From positions 3,616,461-3,680,460 of the forward strand of contig JAUPFP010000009.1 of NCBI GenBank assembly GCA_036925085.1: DNA of 64,000 bases. The letters are read 5' to 3'. The stretch's first letter is position 1. Each line of letters begins with the position of its first letter. Positions 43,040-53,185 of the stretch are shown one piece after another. The notes under the pieces are model-generated. The model worked only from the letters and a program-made list of their open reading frames with translations. It was not told the DNA's origin and did not search any database. Position numbers and translations under genes: made by a program. The stretch comes from Brachycybe producta (Eukaryota; Arthropoda; Diplopoda; Playtdesmida; Andrognathidae).

Positions 43040-43555
43040 ACGTATTCCACCATCTAGTGGTGAAAGATTGTAATAGTTACCACTGACACAATGTCAGAGC
43101 GTTAGTGCCATTGCAAATGCCACCTAGTGGCGTAAAGGTAAAACGGTCACTATTAACACAACGTCAGAAGGACTAACATTAGAGGACTTTGACGAATCCT
43201 TTGTTCTGCACATGCGCATAGCATTTAGAAATCCTAACCGAACCTAATTTAACGTAACCAACCGATCTGCGTGCGTGCAGAGTAAAGATGAGGGAATGTC
43301 CTCTGAACAGGCAGTTAGAAATCGGGACGAACTTCAGTTGCCTCTGCTCTTTTTATGACGAACGCAAATTCTAATTGGTTGGTTATGTTGCCTGACGTCA
43401 CATGCCCAGCCCTTTTCAACGTCGAACCACAAAACAAACCAATTAGAAGATGCCGGTCGTCATAACAAGGGTGGAGCCAAGTGAAGTTCTCCCCTGATTT
43501 CTAACTGCCTGTGTCCTCTTATGCTAATCGTCAGAGGATTTCATGTCATAGCGTT

Positions 43556-43560
<5 letters not shown>
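43040..43560. repeat. Repeat family K interrupted by MITE family A, copy 10
   Basis: The outer sequence (TAGTTACCACTGACACAATG; GTCAGAGGATTTCATGTCAT) matches 28770-28885. The MITE at 43307-43512 (ACAGGCAGTTAGAAATCGGG to GATTTCTAACTGCCTGT) is flanked by GTCCTCTGA and GTCCTCTTA, a 9-bp duplication with one change. Confidence 0.8.

Positions 43561-43595
<35 letters not shown>
43557..43595. repeat. (GA)n microsatellite
   Basis: About 19 uninterrupted GA dinucleotides. Confidence 0.95.
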
Positions 43596-44190
43596 TGACA
43601 GAGAAAGATGTGGGGGTGCTTATAATAATAATTACATTTGGGTTTAATGTACTTCACTGAATTAATTAAAGAGTTTTATGATAACAAGTGAAATTGATCC
43701 AAACAATTTTACCAGAAACATCTGGCAAGTCATTTTTAATAGGATTTCAATGATAAAATGAAAATCTACTCTCTTATTTTTCCGTTTCTGATTGATGTGA
43801 CAATTTTATTTTTGAAGGTGGTTTAGAAGAAGAGAGAGGTGTTCTATCATCATCATCATCTTCATCATCAATCAGAATGTAATACTCGAGATCGTTTACA
43901 ACACACTTGGTAATGACAAACACTCACACCACGTACTCAATCACACGCAGACACACATTTATATCCAGAAAACATGCACTTAAATTATCTACTCAGGTTG
44001 ATAACATTTGCTACGAAAACATTTAAAAAGCTTTTAACTTGTTTTATATTTTTCAACCAATTGAAAATTTCAAAATAATGAGATTAATGCATTAATTTGA
44101 TTATTTTATTGAATATAAAAGAATTTCGATTGTCATTCAATATAAACATTGAAGCCATTGTGATTTTTAAGTTTAATTATTATTATTATT
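43596..44190. other. No gene seen
   Basis: AT-rich with a short CATCATCAT run near 43850. Nothing supportable. Confidence 0.45.
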
Positions 44191-44192
44191 AT

Positions 44193-44211
44193 TATATATA
44201 TATTAAGCCAG

Positions 44212-44247
<36 letters not shown>

Positions 44248-44782
44248 TTAATGCTGTACAAACAAGGACAAAAACCTTGAAGCACGTCGGAATTTGTATA
44301 AATTTAAATGAATAAATGAACCGCTTTTTTTTTTCAAGGTCAACTATATGTTGCACACTTCCCATCCAAGAACCCCATGATATTAAATTGGAGAGTGTAG
44401 AGGGGGGGGGGGAGAGAGAGAGAGAAACGTGGAGGGAGAAAAAAGGTGGAGGGGGTGACTCAAATTGAAATGAAAGGAGTAAAAAAAAAAGAACAAACGA
44501 CGCACATGCGCACACCAGAAAAAATGAAAAACTCATTTTTTCTTTCAAATATAAAAAGGGTAAGGGGATAATAGTAGCAAAATTAAACTACAGCTTTATC
44601 ACAGGTAATTGTGCCCAGCATTAGAATTTCTTTTGCTCCGCCCTTTTATGAACGTCATCAATTTCTAATTGGTTTGTTACTTGGTCTGACGTCATAAAAG
44701 GGCGGAGGAAAAGAAATTCTAATGCTGGGCACAATTGCCTGTGAATTTTGCTCCCGTCATACATGACGAGTTACCCCACTAG
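44193..44782 (+). mobile_element. Non-autonomous Helitron 1
   Basis: The 3' end has the hairpin CCGTCATACATGACG (about 44754-44769), then 9 bases, then CTAG at 44779-44782 followed by T, the Helitron terminal pattern (hairpin plus CTRR-T). The 5' end is AT-rich TATATATATTAAGCC; its exact start is uncertain. It contains a (GT)n run, ATGCTGTACAAACAAGGACA, CCAAGAACCCCATGATATTA and a family A MITE at 44601-44742. No Rep/helicase is present. Confidence 0.8.
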
Positions 44783-45341
44783 TATATATATATATATATA
44801 TATATATTAAGCTTTGTCTGTCTGTCTGTGTATAACGCTGTACAAACAAGGACAAAAACGTTTAAGCACGTCGGAATTTATTTTAATTTAAATGAACCGG
44901 TTTTTTTCTCATGGTCAACTTTTATGTTGCACTCTCCCAATCCAAGAACCCAAACAATAGTAAGGACAGGCAAGTAAAGACAGGAATGAACTTTGCCCCC
45001 GCCCAACCAGAGGGTATGAGGGCCAAAGTAAAGACAGTAAGATGCAGTCGTTTTCCCCACCCCTTTTATGAGGAACGGCAACCTCTAATTTGTTTATTTG
45101 TTCTGATGTCACACAAACCGCCCTTTTCAATTTTCAATTGGTTGATATTTGGTCTGACGCTCATAAAAGGGGCGGGGCAAACGACTGTATCTCTTTGTGT
45201 GTACATGCTTGTAACAATATGAAGGAGCTTATAAGAAATGCAAGCAGTCAAGGCAAATTACTTCATGACAACCGGAGATTCACACAAAAATTAAACTAGA
45301 TGCTCCCATGACCTGTCATTTATGACGGGTGACCCCACTAG
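44783..45341 (+). mobile_element. Non-autonomous Helitron 2, abutting Helitron 1
   Basis: It begins at the T following the CTAG of Helitron 1 with (TA)n TTAAGC and ends with hairpin CTGTCATTTATGACGG and CTAG at 45338-45341. It shares AACGCTGTACAAACAAGGAC, AGCACGTCGGAATTTA and CCAAGAACCC with Helitron 1, and carries family A-derived sequence at about 44960-45185. Confidence 0.8.
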
Positions 45342-45472
45342 TTTGTAATAAAAATGGCTCTTTTTAGTTCCGTTTATCCTCGTTGGAACTCAAATATATA
45401 GACTGTTATAAAAAAGAAAAATCGTGTTTTAATTCAATATAACGATATAAGGTGATAATAACGAGATAATAA

Positions 45473-45600
45473 TTCGTTATATTGAGATAATAATTCTTTG
45501 TAACGAGATAATAACGCGATATAACGATATAATAACTCGTTATAGCGAGATAATAACTTGTTTCGCTCGTGTCCTTAAAGAGGCTCCGTACATTTGACTA
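45473..45600. repeat. 21-bp array (third locus) with element end
   Basis: Four to five units of 21 bp: GAGATAATAATTCGTTATAT + T, then related units each beginning GA(G/T)AT and containing AATAA(C/T)TC. Right of the array, the complement of TACGGAGCCTCTTTAAGGAC lies at about 45568-45590. The left arm of the element is not recognisable. Confidence 0.8.
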
Positions 45601-45927
45601 TGGCCGATTGCAAACAAATTTGCCGGTGTTTTCAAATGCGCCTCATGGACAATTACGTAGTTAGCTCACTGTAAACTACATTGTTTTCTCGAATGCACTC
45701 AGAATTGGCAAAGTGCCAATGTCTTTTTCCGCTTTTTATTCCTATCTGGGTGTTTTTTTTTCTATATAAGAAGTTAATGAACTCATCCAAGAATTTCAGT
45801 TAATCATTTTGTGGCTCGCGTGCCCATATTAATCGGCACGCGTGCCATATAGTTACCCACTTTTAGTTTGGGTTTCTAGAAATTGGATTTTTTTTTTATT
45901 TTCACTTCCTGTTTCTAATTATTTTTG

Positions 45928-45969
<42 letters not shown>

Positions 45970-46288
45970 TGAAGAGTAATTTAGAAAGTATGTTATGATT
46001 ATAAATGAAGTGAAGATGAGACATTTTTAATTAACTATATGGAAGTTCTGTGCAGTAAATTAATAATAGATCTTTGCGTTTATTATTATTATTATTATTG
46101 TTATTATTATTAGAGTGCCCACACACAAAAACACTTTTAGCGCTCACTTAATAGCGAGATTTCTAAACTTGTCTATGTGTATGTTATGCAACTGGGGAAT
46201 ATGCTGTTTATGTTAGCAATTAAATGCTATATATAACATGTATGACGAGAACCTTGTGAGCCATTTGTCTAAACAGCGCCTCTAGTGG
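45601..46288. other. No gene seen; microsatellites
   Basis: Contains (TC)n at about 45933-45964 and (ATT)n at about 46080-46111. No exon or RNA gene recognised. Confidence 0.5.
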
Positions 46289-46296
46289 CAATACAG

Positions 46297-46492
46297 ACAG
46301 GCAATTGTGCTCAGCAATAGAATTTCTTTTGCTCCGTCCTTTTATGAACGTCATCAATTTCTAATTGGTTTATACCACTTGGTCTGATGTCACATGCTCC
46401 ACCCTTTTCAATTTCTAATTGGTTTGTTAATTGGTCTGACGTCATAAAAGGGCGGAGCACATGAAATTCTAATGCTGGGCACAATTGCCCGT
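46297..46492. mobile_element. MITE family A, copy 11
   Basis: ACAGGCAATTGTGCTCAGCA to GCACAATTGCCCGT. CAATACAG directly flanks both sides (46289-46296 and 46493-46500). Confidence 0.9.
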
Positions 46493-46537
46493 CAATACAG
46501 TAGATAACAATGATGACACCCCCTCCCCCGTCCTAAG

Positions 46538-46743
46538 ACAGGCAATTAGAAATCGGGACGAACTTGAGTTGGCTCCGCCCTTTTTATGACGACTGGCAAC
46601 TTCCAATTGGTTGGTTATGTAGTCTGACGTTACATGCTCAGCCCTTTTCAACGTCGAACCACACAACAAACCAATTAGAAGTTGCCAGTCGTCATAAAAA
46701 GGGCGGAGCCAACTTCTGTTTGTCCCGATTTCTAGTTGCCTGT
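46538..46743. mobile_element. MITE family A, copy 12
   Basis: ACAGGCAATTAGAAATCGGG to CCCGATTTCTAGTTGCCTGT. The flanks CGTCCTAAG and ATCCCTAAG are only partly alike. Confidence 0.85.
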
Positions 46744-47380
46744 ATCCCTAAGAGGCAAGCAGACGAAATTTTAACATAGAAGTCTATGGAAAATTTGCTG
46801 TATTTGTTAGGTCTTGTGCTGTTTTTTCATATATTACAGGCATCCCTATTGCGAAATTCTCTAAAGATAATGATTAAAAGTATATAGTTTCATAATCAGT
46901 CATTGGTTTTTTTTTAATTGGTCTAAAGCTGAGGACACACATACGGAAAATCAGCCAAGAATATAAGACCAGAAAAGTTTTTGAAAGAGTTTCAAATTCT
47001 GGCCGATTTTCTGGTAAGAAAAAAAAGTTGAGATTGGCTCAACGTTTTCTTAACACAGAATCTTGTTTTAATATTCTGACCAATTAGAGCAGCTCAAACC
47101 ACCTAATAAAATCTACCCCTTACTTTTTAATAAAGAGATGGGTGCAAGGTTGTGCCCTAAAATCTAAAGGTCATTTTTACAGTTGTAAAGGGTGAGGGAC
47201 CCTGGTGGGACCCCTTTTTCAAAACGGATGACGTCACCCCCTTTTCCAATGTTAATTTCTGTTCTGATGTGTTGCCACCATTATAAAGACGGATAAGAAT
47301 ATTAGTTTTCTTTTCTGGGGAGATTTTCCGAAAAAAATTCGGTATGGGTGTCTTCTGGTTTACTCTTAGTAATTTGTTTT
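46744..47380. other. No gene seen
   Basis: AT-rich with TGAGGACACACATACGGAAA and AATTCGGTATGGGTGTCTTC facing weakly, possibly an old TIR element. No coding. Confidence 0.4.
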
Positions 47381-47382
47381 TA

Positions 47383-47697
47383 ACGTTTTATTCTGAAAAA
47401 TCGCTGTAATACAGAAACTTTAATATATAAGTCTATGGAGAAATTGTGTTATCGTTAAGTTTTTTTTCTTTTTTTTTCAGGTTTTTGCTAAATTATTCGT
47501 ATAATTATCCTGAATTTCTCAAAAAAAACTATAGTTAAAAGTACTTTTAATTGTGTAGTTTTTGAGAATTTCAGGATAATTGTGAGAGTCATTTAGAGAA
47601 AAAACACCCAAAGAACTTATCGATAAGACGAATTCTCCATAGACTTATAATGTTTGTTTCCGTGTTATTCAGAATAAAACGTTAAAAATGGGGTTTT
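47383..47697. mobile_element. Foldback, AACGTTTTATTCTGAA ends
   Basis: AACGTTTTATTCTGAAAAAT and TTATTCAGAATAAAACGTT are inverted, with TATAAGTCTATGGAGAA and TTCTCCATAGACTTATA inside. A right-end fragment recurs at 47925-47952. Confidence 0.75.
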
Positions 47698-47952
47698 CTT
47701 AGCTCGCTATTAATCATGTACTGTATTATATTGTTTTCTATTTTTATATACATAGTGTAATTTAATAATTATGAATTTATTTAGCATTTAATGTGTTGGT
47801 TAGATCCACTACGAGGATTAATTAATAGTGTTCCTATTTATGTATTGTTTCCCCCTCCCCCGTTGGCGTCATGGGCGCTTGCGCCTTTTGCCATCGTAAC
47901 AGTAATAATAGACTTATGTTTGTTTCTGTGTTATTCAGAATAAAACGTTAAA

Positions 47953-48310
47953 AGCAAAAAAATAACGCCAAGAAAGGCTTAAGAGCCTACAGTGAAAACA
48001 AACTTACAAAAATCTTCGCATGTAGGCGCTTCTGTAGCTGTGACGTCAACATGTGGCAAAAAAATCAATTTTGATACACTTTTGTCCGCCATTTTCTGTC
48101 TTATCGATGGATAAAAGTGTGTATATTTTAATAACGACTCTTTTTTGGGTAAATATGCACTACTGAAAAAAGGAAGAGCAACTTTTGATCTACAATGGTG
48201 AGTAATTTGAGTCGTATACAATTAGTGGTCAAATTTTAGGGTACTATGAAACGTATTGTTAGTGGGAAATTTAGATCCTATAAAATGTATAAACGGAGGA
48301 GCGTTTGTCG
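47953..48310. other. No gene seen
   Basis: A minus-strand frame (47979-48221) reads through TATTTTAATAACGACTC-type repeat-like DNA with no family resemblance or splice support. Confidence 0.45.
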
Positions 48311-48319
48311 CCTATGGGA

Positions 48320-48705
48320 TTTAACATGAGCTACAAAAATACGAGATTTTAAAATGAAATTAAAAATAGAAAAACTAATTATAAACTTGTACCAATGTAT
48401 CACTAGATGAGCAATATTGTTATGTACATATTGCAATTTGAATTTTGAAAATCACAATTTTTGTTGCAGAAAACAAAACATTTGTGTGAACCATGTATTT
48501 TTTAAATAGGAATTTAACATGGGCTAAAAATGCGAGATTTTAAGCGAAATTAAAAATAGAAAACTAATTATAAATTTGTACCAACATATCACTAGATGAG
48601 CAATATTGTTATGTACATATTGCAATTTGAATTTTGAAAATAACAATTTTTGTTGCAGAAAACAAAACATTTGCCTGAACCATGTATTTTTAAAATAGGA
48701 ATTTC
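48320..48705. repeat. Direct duplication of about 190 bp
   Basis: Two adjacent copies each run TTTAACATG(A/G)GCTA to AACCATGTATTTTT, sharing CACTAGATGAGCAATATTGT and TTTTTGTTGCAGAAAACAAA. Distantly related to repeat family G. Confidence 0.8.
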
Positions 48706-48816
48706 TCTTTCTCATTGGTTTCAATGGCTTAGCTGTGGGGCGCCACTAAACGGTGAAAAGTGGAACTATAATTGTCATCTGCTAATATTCAAAATGGTGT
48801 CACACATATTGGCTCT

Positions 48817-49212
48817 TAAGCTGGAACTTCATACCTGCTACCTTGAGCGTAGCGTCTGCGACTAGTGACTAGCATATCGACTTGAAGTAGCAAGTCGCTA
48901 GTCGCTGGCACACACTACATATGTGCTGCCTTACAAGCATTTTGGGCGTGTCTTCATGATGTGTGATGTCATATAAAATGGCGTCGAAGACGCCATATGC
49001 AACAAAATCTGGTCTCTGATTGGTTCTTGGGTAGCGACTTGAAACGTTTGCGACCTGAAGCTTCTGTTTGAACAGAAGCTTGGCGACTGAGTAGCAAGTT
49101 GCAACGCTTTGACAAGTCGCTAATAGTTGCTTGTATATGGTATGAAGACGCTCATGTGCGTTGACGCTCGCTCGAGGTAGGTCGCTCGACGTCGCGTGAA
49201 TGAAGTTTAAGC
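48817..49212. mobile_element. TIR element, TTAAGCTGGAACTTCAT ends
   Basis: TTAAGCTGGAACTTCAT and ATGAAGTTTAAGCTTAA bound about 395 bp rich in GCGACTTG/CAAGTCGC modules. TTAA at both edges hints at a TTAA duplication, uncertain. Confidence 0.65.
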
Positions 49213-49224
49213 TTAAGCCTTTCT

Positions 49225-49442
49225 CTCTCTCTCTCCAGGAGCCAAATTTCCCTACAAAGTGGATATTTCCCTAGAAGCGGTCACACAACATCTATTACTA
49301 TTGCGACAGTACTATCAACTATTTAGTCAAACGAGATAGTGTGATAGTTGACTATATTGTGGTTTTCACGATGATAGTTCATGCATAAGTTGCTCTCATG
49401 ACAGCAACTATCATGAAAACTATCATTGTGAAAATGAGGCTA
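49225..49442. mobile_element. TIR element J, partial copy
   Basis: From TTTCCCTACAAAGTGGATAT onward it matches the right half of 38421-38821, ending AAAATGAGGCTAT. The left half is missing. Confidence 0.75.
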
Positions 49443-49646
49443 TACACATGTAGATATGAAAAACAGTGACAAGATAATTTTGAACATACTACCTATCATA
49501 CATTGAAAACTTTGATCAAGATTAGCACTTGCAAATAAAATATGTAAAAAAAACATAAAATTCCTAGCCTTGGTTATTAAATCTGTGACTTTGAAGACAA
49601 CAAAAACTAGGAAGAAATTTATTTTGGAAAATATTCCCACATAAAT

Positions 49647-49884
49647 GTACGGAGCCCTGTTGAGGACATTGAAATAAATAAATTTGACTCGGACTCTTTC
49701 AAAATCTGGAGATATTAAGTCGAGATCTCGAGATAGTAAGTCGAGATCTCGAGATAGTAAGTCGAGATCTCGAGATAGTAAGTCGAGATCTTGAGATAGT
49801 AAGTCGAGATCTTAAGATAGTAAGTCGAGATTTTGAAAGAGTCCGAGTCAAATTTATTTATTTCAATGTCCTCAACAAGGCTCC
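49647..49884. mobile_element. TIR element carrying the second 21-bp array
   Basis: Near-perfect arms of about 60 bp start TACGGAGCCCTGTTGAGGAC and include AAATAAATAAATTTGACTCG and GACTCTTTCAAAATCT. The centre, 49708-49833, is six 21-bp units of GAGATAGTAAGTC + GAGATCTC. TAAATG or AATG flanks both ends, so the duplication length is ambiguous. Confidence 0.88.
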
Positions 49885-49889
49885 GTAAA

Positions 49890-50470
49890 TGTCTTTTCTT
49901 GGAAGAAAAAAAAATTCCCTCCCTGGGGAAGATTTCCACATTCATGACAGACAGACAGACACTACCTGAGATATTAATTCAGGTAGCAAATTGAAGCAAT
50001 AGAACAATCTGCACATGCGCAGATTACACGCACGAAGAAAAAAAAAAGATGACCTTCACTTGCGCATATAATTAAATTTCCGTTTTTTTGGACATATGCC
50101 AAAAAAGAAATAAAACTAGTGAACTGCGCTACTTCCAAAAAAATATGCTGCTTCATTTGCTCATAGTTTGTAATAAGCGGCATGCGGAATCAAAACAGTT
50201 TGGCTGGCTGGTTGATTGTGACGCCAAAATGGCGTTTCACAATCATGAAGCTTGCTTTTTTTTAATTGCTGCCTCATTTACTACCGGTCTTAACAATTAC
50301 ATGTTTTCAATAAATGTTCTGCGAATGCCTAAAGCAATGGTATTTCTAAAGGCATAATAATGTATTTCAATACACAGTTTAGTGTGAGTGGGAGGATGTG
50401 TTATTAAAGCTTAATAATAAATTTCCTAAGTTCCTATTAACTTAAATGTCATCCAGAAGTAAAAAAAAAT
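49890..50470. other. No gene seen
   Basis: Open frames on both strands (49974-50183, 50088-50357) lack family resemblance, start context or splice sites. Nothing supportable. Confidence 0.45.
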
Positions 50471-50471
50471 G

Positions 50472-51002
50472 ACAGGCAAAGTAAGCACAGCAAAATACAG
50501 TCGTTTGTCCCGCTCCTTTTATGAGCTTCAGAACAAATATCAGCCAATTAGAAATTGAAAAGGGCGGGGCATGTGATGTCAGACCAAATAGCAAACCAAT
50601 TAGAAATTGAAGATGCTCATAAAAGGGCGGGGCAAACAAAAAGTTAGTGCTAGGCGCACTTGCCTGTCAGCAAAATGCAGTCGTTTGCCCCGCCCTTTTT
50701 CTGAGCGTAAGTCCAAATATCAGCCAATTAGAAATTAAAAGGGCGGGGCATGTGACGTCAGACCAAATAACAAATCAATTAGAAGTTGCCTTTCCTCATA
50801 AAAAGTGCGGGACAAACGACTGCATCTTGCTGAGCACACTTGCCTATCAGCAAAATACAGTCGTTTGCCCCGCCCCTTTTATGAGAAAAGGCAACTTCTA
50901 ATTGTTTTGTTATTTGGTCTGACGTCACATGCCCCACCCTTGGTTGATATTTCGTATGACGCTCATAAAAGGGGCGGGACAAACGAGAGTATTTTGCTGT
51001 TA
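50472..51002. mobile_element. Cluster of three family A-type MITEs
   Basis: Three units sharing CAGCAAAAT(A/G)CAGTCGTTTG heads and GCGCTCATAAAAGGGGCGGG-like tails follow without spacers, at about 50472-50668, 50669-50849 and 50850-51002. Ends are ACAGGCAAAGTAAGCACAGC and TATTTTGCTGTT. Confidence 0.8.
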
Positions 51003-51400
51003 AAAATGTGAGAAAGAAAAGCTTCTTTCAAGATCTGTCTGATTATAGTGTTGGTGTTGTGTGTGTGGGATTGGCTTATTATAGGGGAAACGAAAGGGTT
51101 TTTTTTTAATTCTGAAGCCTGATTTGCGTTGTTTTTATTATTATCATCATTATTTTCTCTTTAAACGGTTTAATACTTTATTATTAGCCTCAGTAAATTA
51201 CCCTGTTTTAGTTTATTCAAGCGCAAACACAGTTACAATTGTGCTGCTTGAGAAGAGTGGGTTTAAGTATTGGGTTTTAACTCATTTTGGGTTTCTCTTT
51301 TTTTTTTAGTCTAGGGCCTATGGATGCGCCGTGCATGCGCCGTTGACAGCTAAACAAGGAGTAGAGCTGACTGTGCACCCTGTATGCACCATACAGGGTG
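51003..51400. other. No gene seen
   Basis: AT-rich; no exon or element ends recognised. Confidence 0.45.
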
Positions 51401-51407
51401 TTCAGTG

Positions 51408-51471
51408 AATCCCATTCAAGTTTATCCAGCATGGGGATCATGCTGGATAAACTTGAATAGGATTCACTAGC
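51408..51471. repeat. Palindrome with about 29-bp arms
   Basis: GTGAATCCCATTCAAGTTTA followed by TCCAGCATG, and the mirror CATGCTGGATAAACTTGAAT plus AGGATTCAC. Confidence 0.85.
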
Positions 51472-51511
51472 AAACTGTAGAGCTGAGCAAAGCTTTGCTC
51501 TTCTAAGGGTA

Positions 51512-52180
51512 GGTTTATACTCCAAACTTTGCTAAGATTTGCAAGCTTTGAAGCTTGCAAAGCTTAGCTTGTTCATACAAACACATGGTCTTGCAAGCTT
51601 CACTACATTTTCTAACCTTTATACCCTATAAAACAGATATATGAAATAATAGAACCCTTTCCCTTTCTGGAAGAAAAAAAGGTGACTTGTTCGCCCCATT
51701 TGTGTATCCGTTTCATGATTGGTGCTTTGAGTTGCTAAGCTTTGAAAAGTTGAATAATTTCAAAGCTAGCTTCATGCTCTGGTGAAGGCAAAAACCTGAA
51801 GCTCTGAGGGTAGGTTTATACTCCAAACTTTGCTAAGATTTGCAAGCTTTGAAGCTCCTAAAAATTAGCTCACCGAAGCTTAGCTTGTTCATGCAAACAT
51901 GTTGTTTTGCAAGCTTCACACAAGCTTCTACCCTATAAAACAGATATACAAAACAATAGAACCCTAAAATTCCTTTGGAAGCAAAAAAGGTGTGACTTGT
52001 TCACCCCATTTGTGTATCCGTTTTATGATTGGTGCGTTGAGTTGCTAAGCTTTGAAAAGTTGAACAGTTTCAAAGCTAGCTTCATGCTCTGGCGAAGGCA
52101 AAAACCTGAAGCTCTGGCGTCATTCTTGAAGCTTCGCAGGCTGCTTTGCCGCTTAGCAAGGGAGTATAAACCAACCCTTA
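51512..52180. mobile_element. TIR element, AAGGGTAGGTTTATACTCC ends, with internal duplication
   Basis: Left ends occur at 51514 and again at 51806 (GGGTAGGTTTATACTCCAAA), and the complementary right end GGAGTATAAACCAACCCTTA is at about 52160-52179. The two left parts are about 85-90 percent alike by eye, with facing AAGCTTTGAAAAGTTGAA. The 164-residue frame starting at 51907 is mostly this element. Confidence 0.75.
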
Positions 52181-52411
52181 AATGCTTGCTAGCTTCAGAG
52201 AACAGAGCGTTGTTAAATGGAATCCTTAGTAGAGATCTAGACCGCCATATAAATAGACATGGCCAGTCAAAGCTTATTAAAGAAATAAGAGAATTAGAAC
52301 TGATGCCATATTTGTGGTCTTTCTTTCCAAAATGTATTTCGACTATTGAATTCTCTTCCAGCAGAAAGTTCTGTTTTCCGACGAGTTCAGTTTGTTGTTG
52401 ATATACCTAAA
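52181..52411 (+). pseudogene. Coding-like fragment with a frame shift, family unknown
   Basis: Directly after the TIR element one frame reads SENRALLNGILSRDLDRHI, NRHGQSKLIKEIRELELMP and YLWSFFP. At about 52326 the protein-like reading moves to another frame, QNVFRLLNSLPAESSVFRRV then QFVVDIPK and a TAA at 52409-52411. Both parts look protein-like rather than repeat-like. I do not recognise the family; it could be a decayed transposon protein or a host-derived fragment. It could also be chance. Confidence 0.3.
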
Positions 52412-52787
52412 TAACAACGGATTTATGATTGGGAATTTATCCCCTCCCCCCCCCCCCTTTTCTGCCACACATGGCCCTCGAGCTGCTGGCAGGTGGACAG
52501 AGTTTGAATTGGATTAACAATTTTCATATAATTTTGTCAAAATTGTTTCGCTCGTGAAGTGGAAAAGCCCTATGTTTAAAGATTATTTGCAAGCTTCATA
52601 TATATGGAGCCAGTTTCATGAATATTTTATAATTAGGGTGATTAAACATCATCATTAACTTGAACATTAGAAAAGGAAATATCGGTAAAACTGTAATTGC
52701 CATCGATTAGAGAGAGAGAGAGGGGGGAGAGAGAGAGAGAGAGAAACAAAAATGGTCAGGGGAGAAACAATGCAGTGTTCAGTTTAG
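52412..52787. other. No gene seen; homopolymer and GA runs
   Basis: A C-run near 52443-52458 and a GA-rich patch near 52711-52744. Nothing else supportable. Confidence 0.5.
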
Positions 52788-53183
52788 ACAGGCATCTGTA
52801 GACAGCTTCAGAATTTCTTTGGCTCCGCCCTTTTATGAGCGTCATCAATTTCTAATTGGTTTGTTACTGGGTCTGCTGTCACATGCCCCGCCCTTTTCAA
52901 TTTCTAATTGGTTGATATTTGGTCTGACTCTAATAAAAGGGTGGAGCTAAAGAAATTCTGAAGCTGTCTACAGATGTCTGTTTCATAAATACAGGCATCT
53001 GTAGACAGCTTCAGAATTTCTTTGGCTCCGCCCTTTTATGAGCGTCATCAATTTCTAATTGGTTTGTTGCTTGGTCGGATGTCACATGCCTCGCCCTTTT
53101 TATTTCTAATTGGTTGATATTTGGTCTGGCGCTCATAAAAGGGCGGAGCCAAATAAATTCTGAAGCTGTCTACAGATGCCTGT
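52788..53183. mobile_element. Pair of family A MITEs, copies 15 and 16, spaced 9 bp
   Basis: Copies at 52788-52981 and 52991-53183 are nearly identical and same-oriented (ACAGGCATCTGTAGACAGCT to GTCTACAGATG(C/T)CTGT), separated by TTCATAAAT. The pair is flanked by TCAGTTTAG (52779-52787) and TGAGTTTAG (53184-53192). Confidence 0.9.
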
Positions 53184-53185
53184 TG

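Noticed and set aside
51907..52401. 164-residue plus-strand frame as an intact gene
   Set aside because: The first two thirds lie in a duplicated TIR element. Only the last third looks protein-like, and there the frame changes, so it is listed as a fragment instead.
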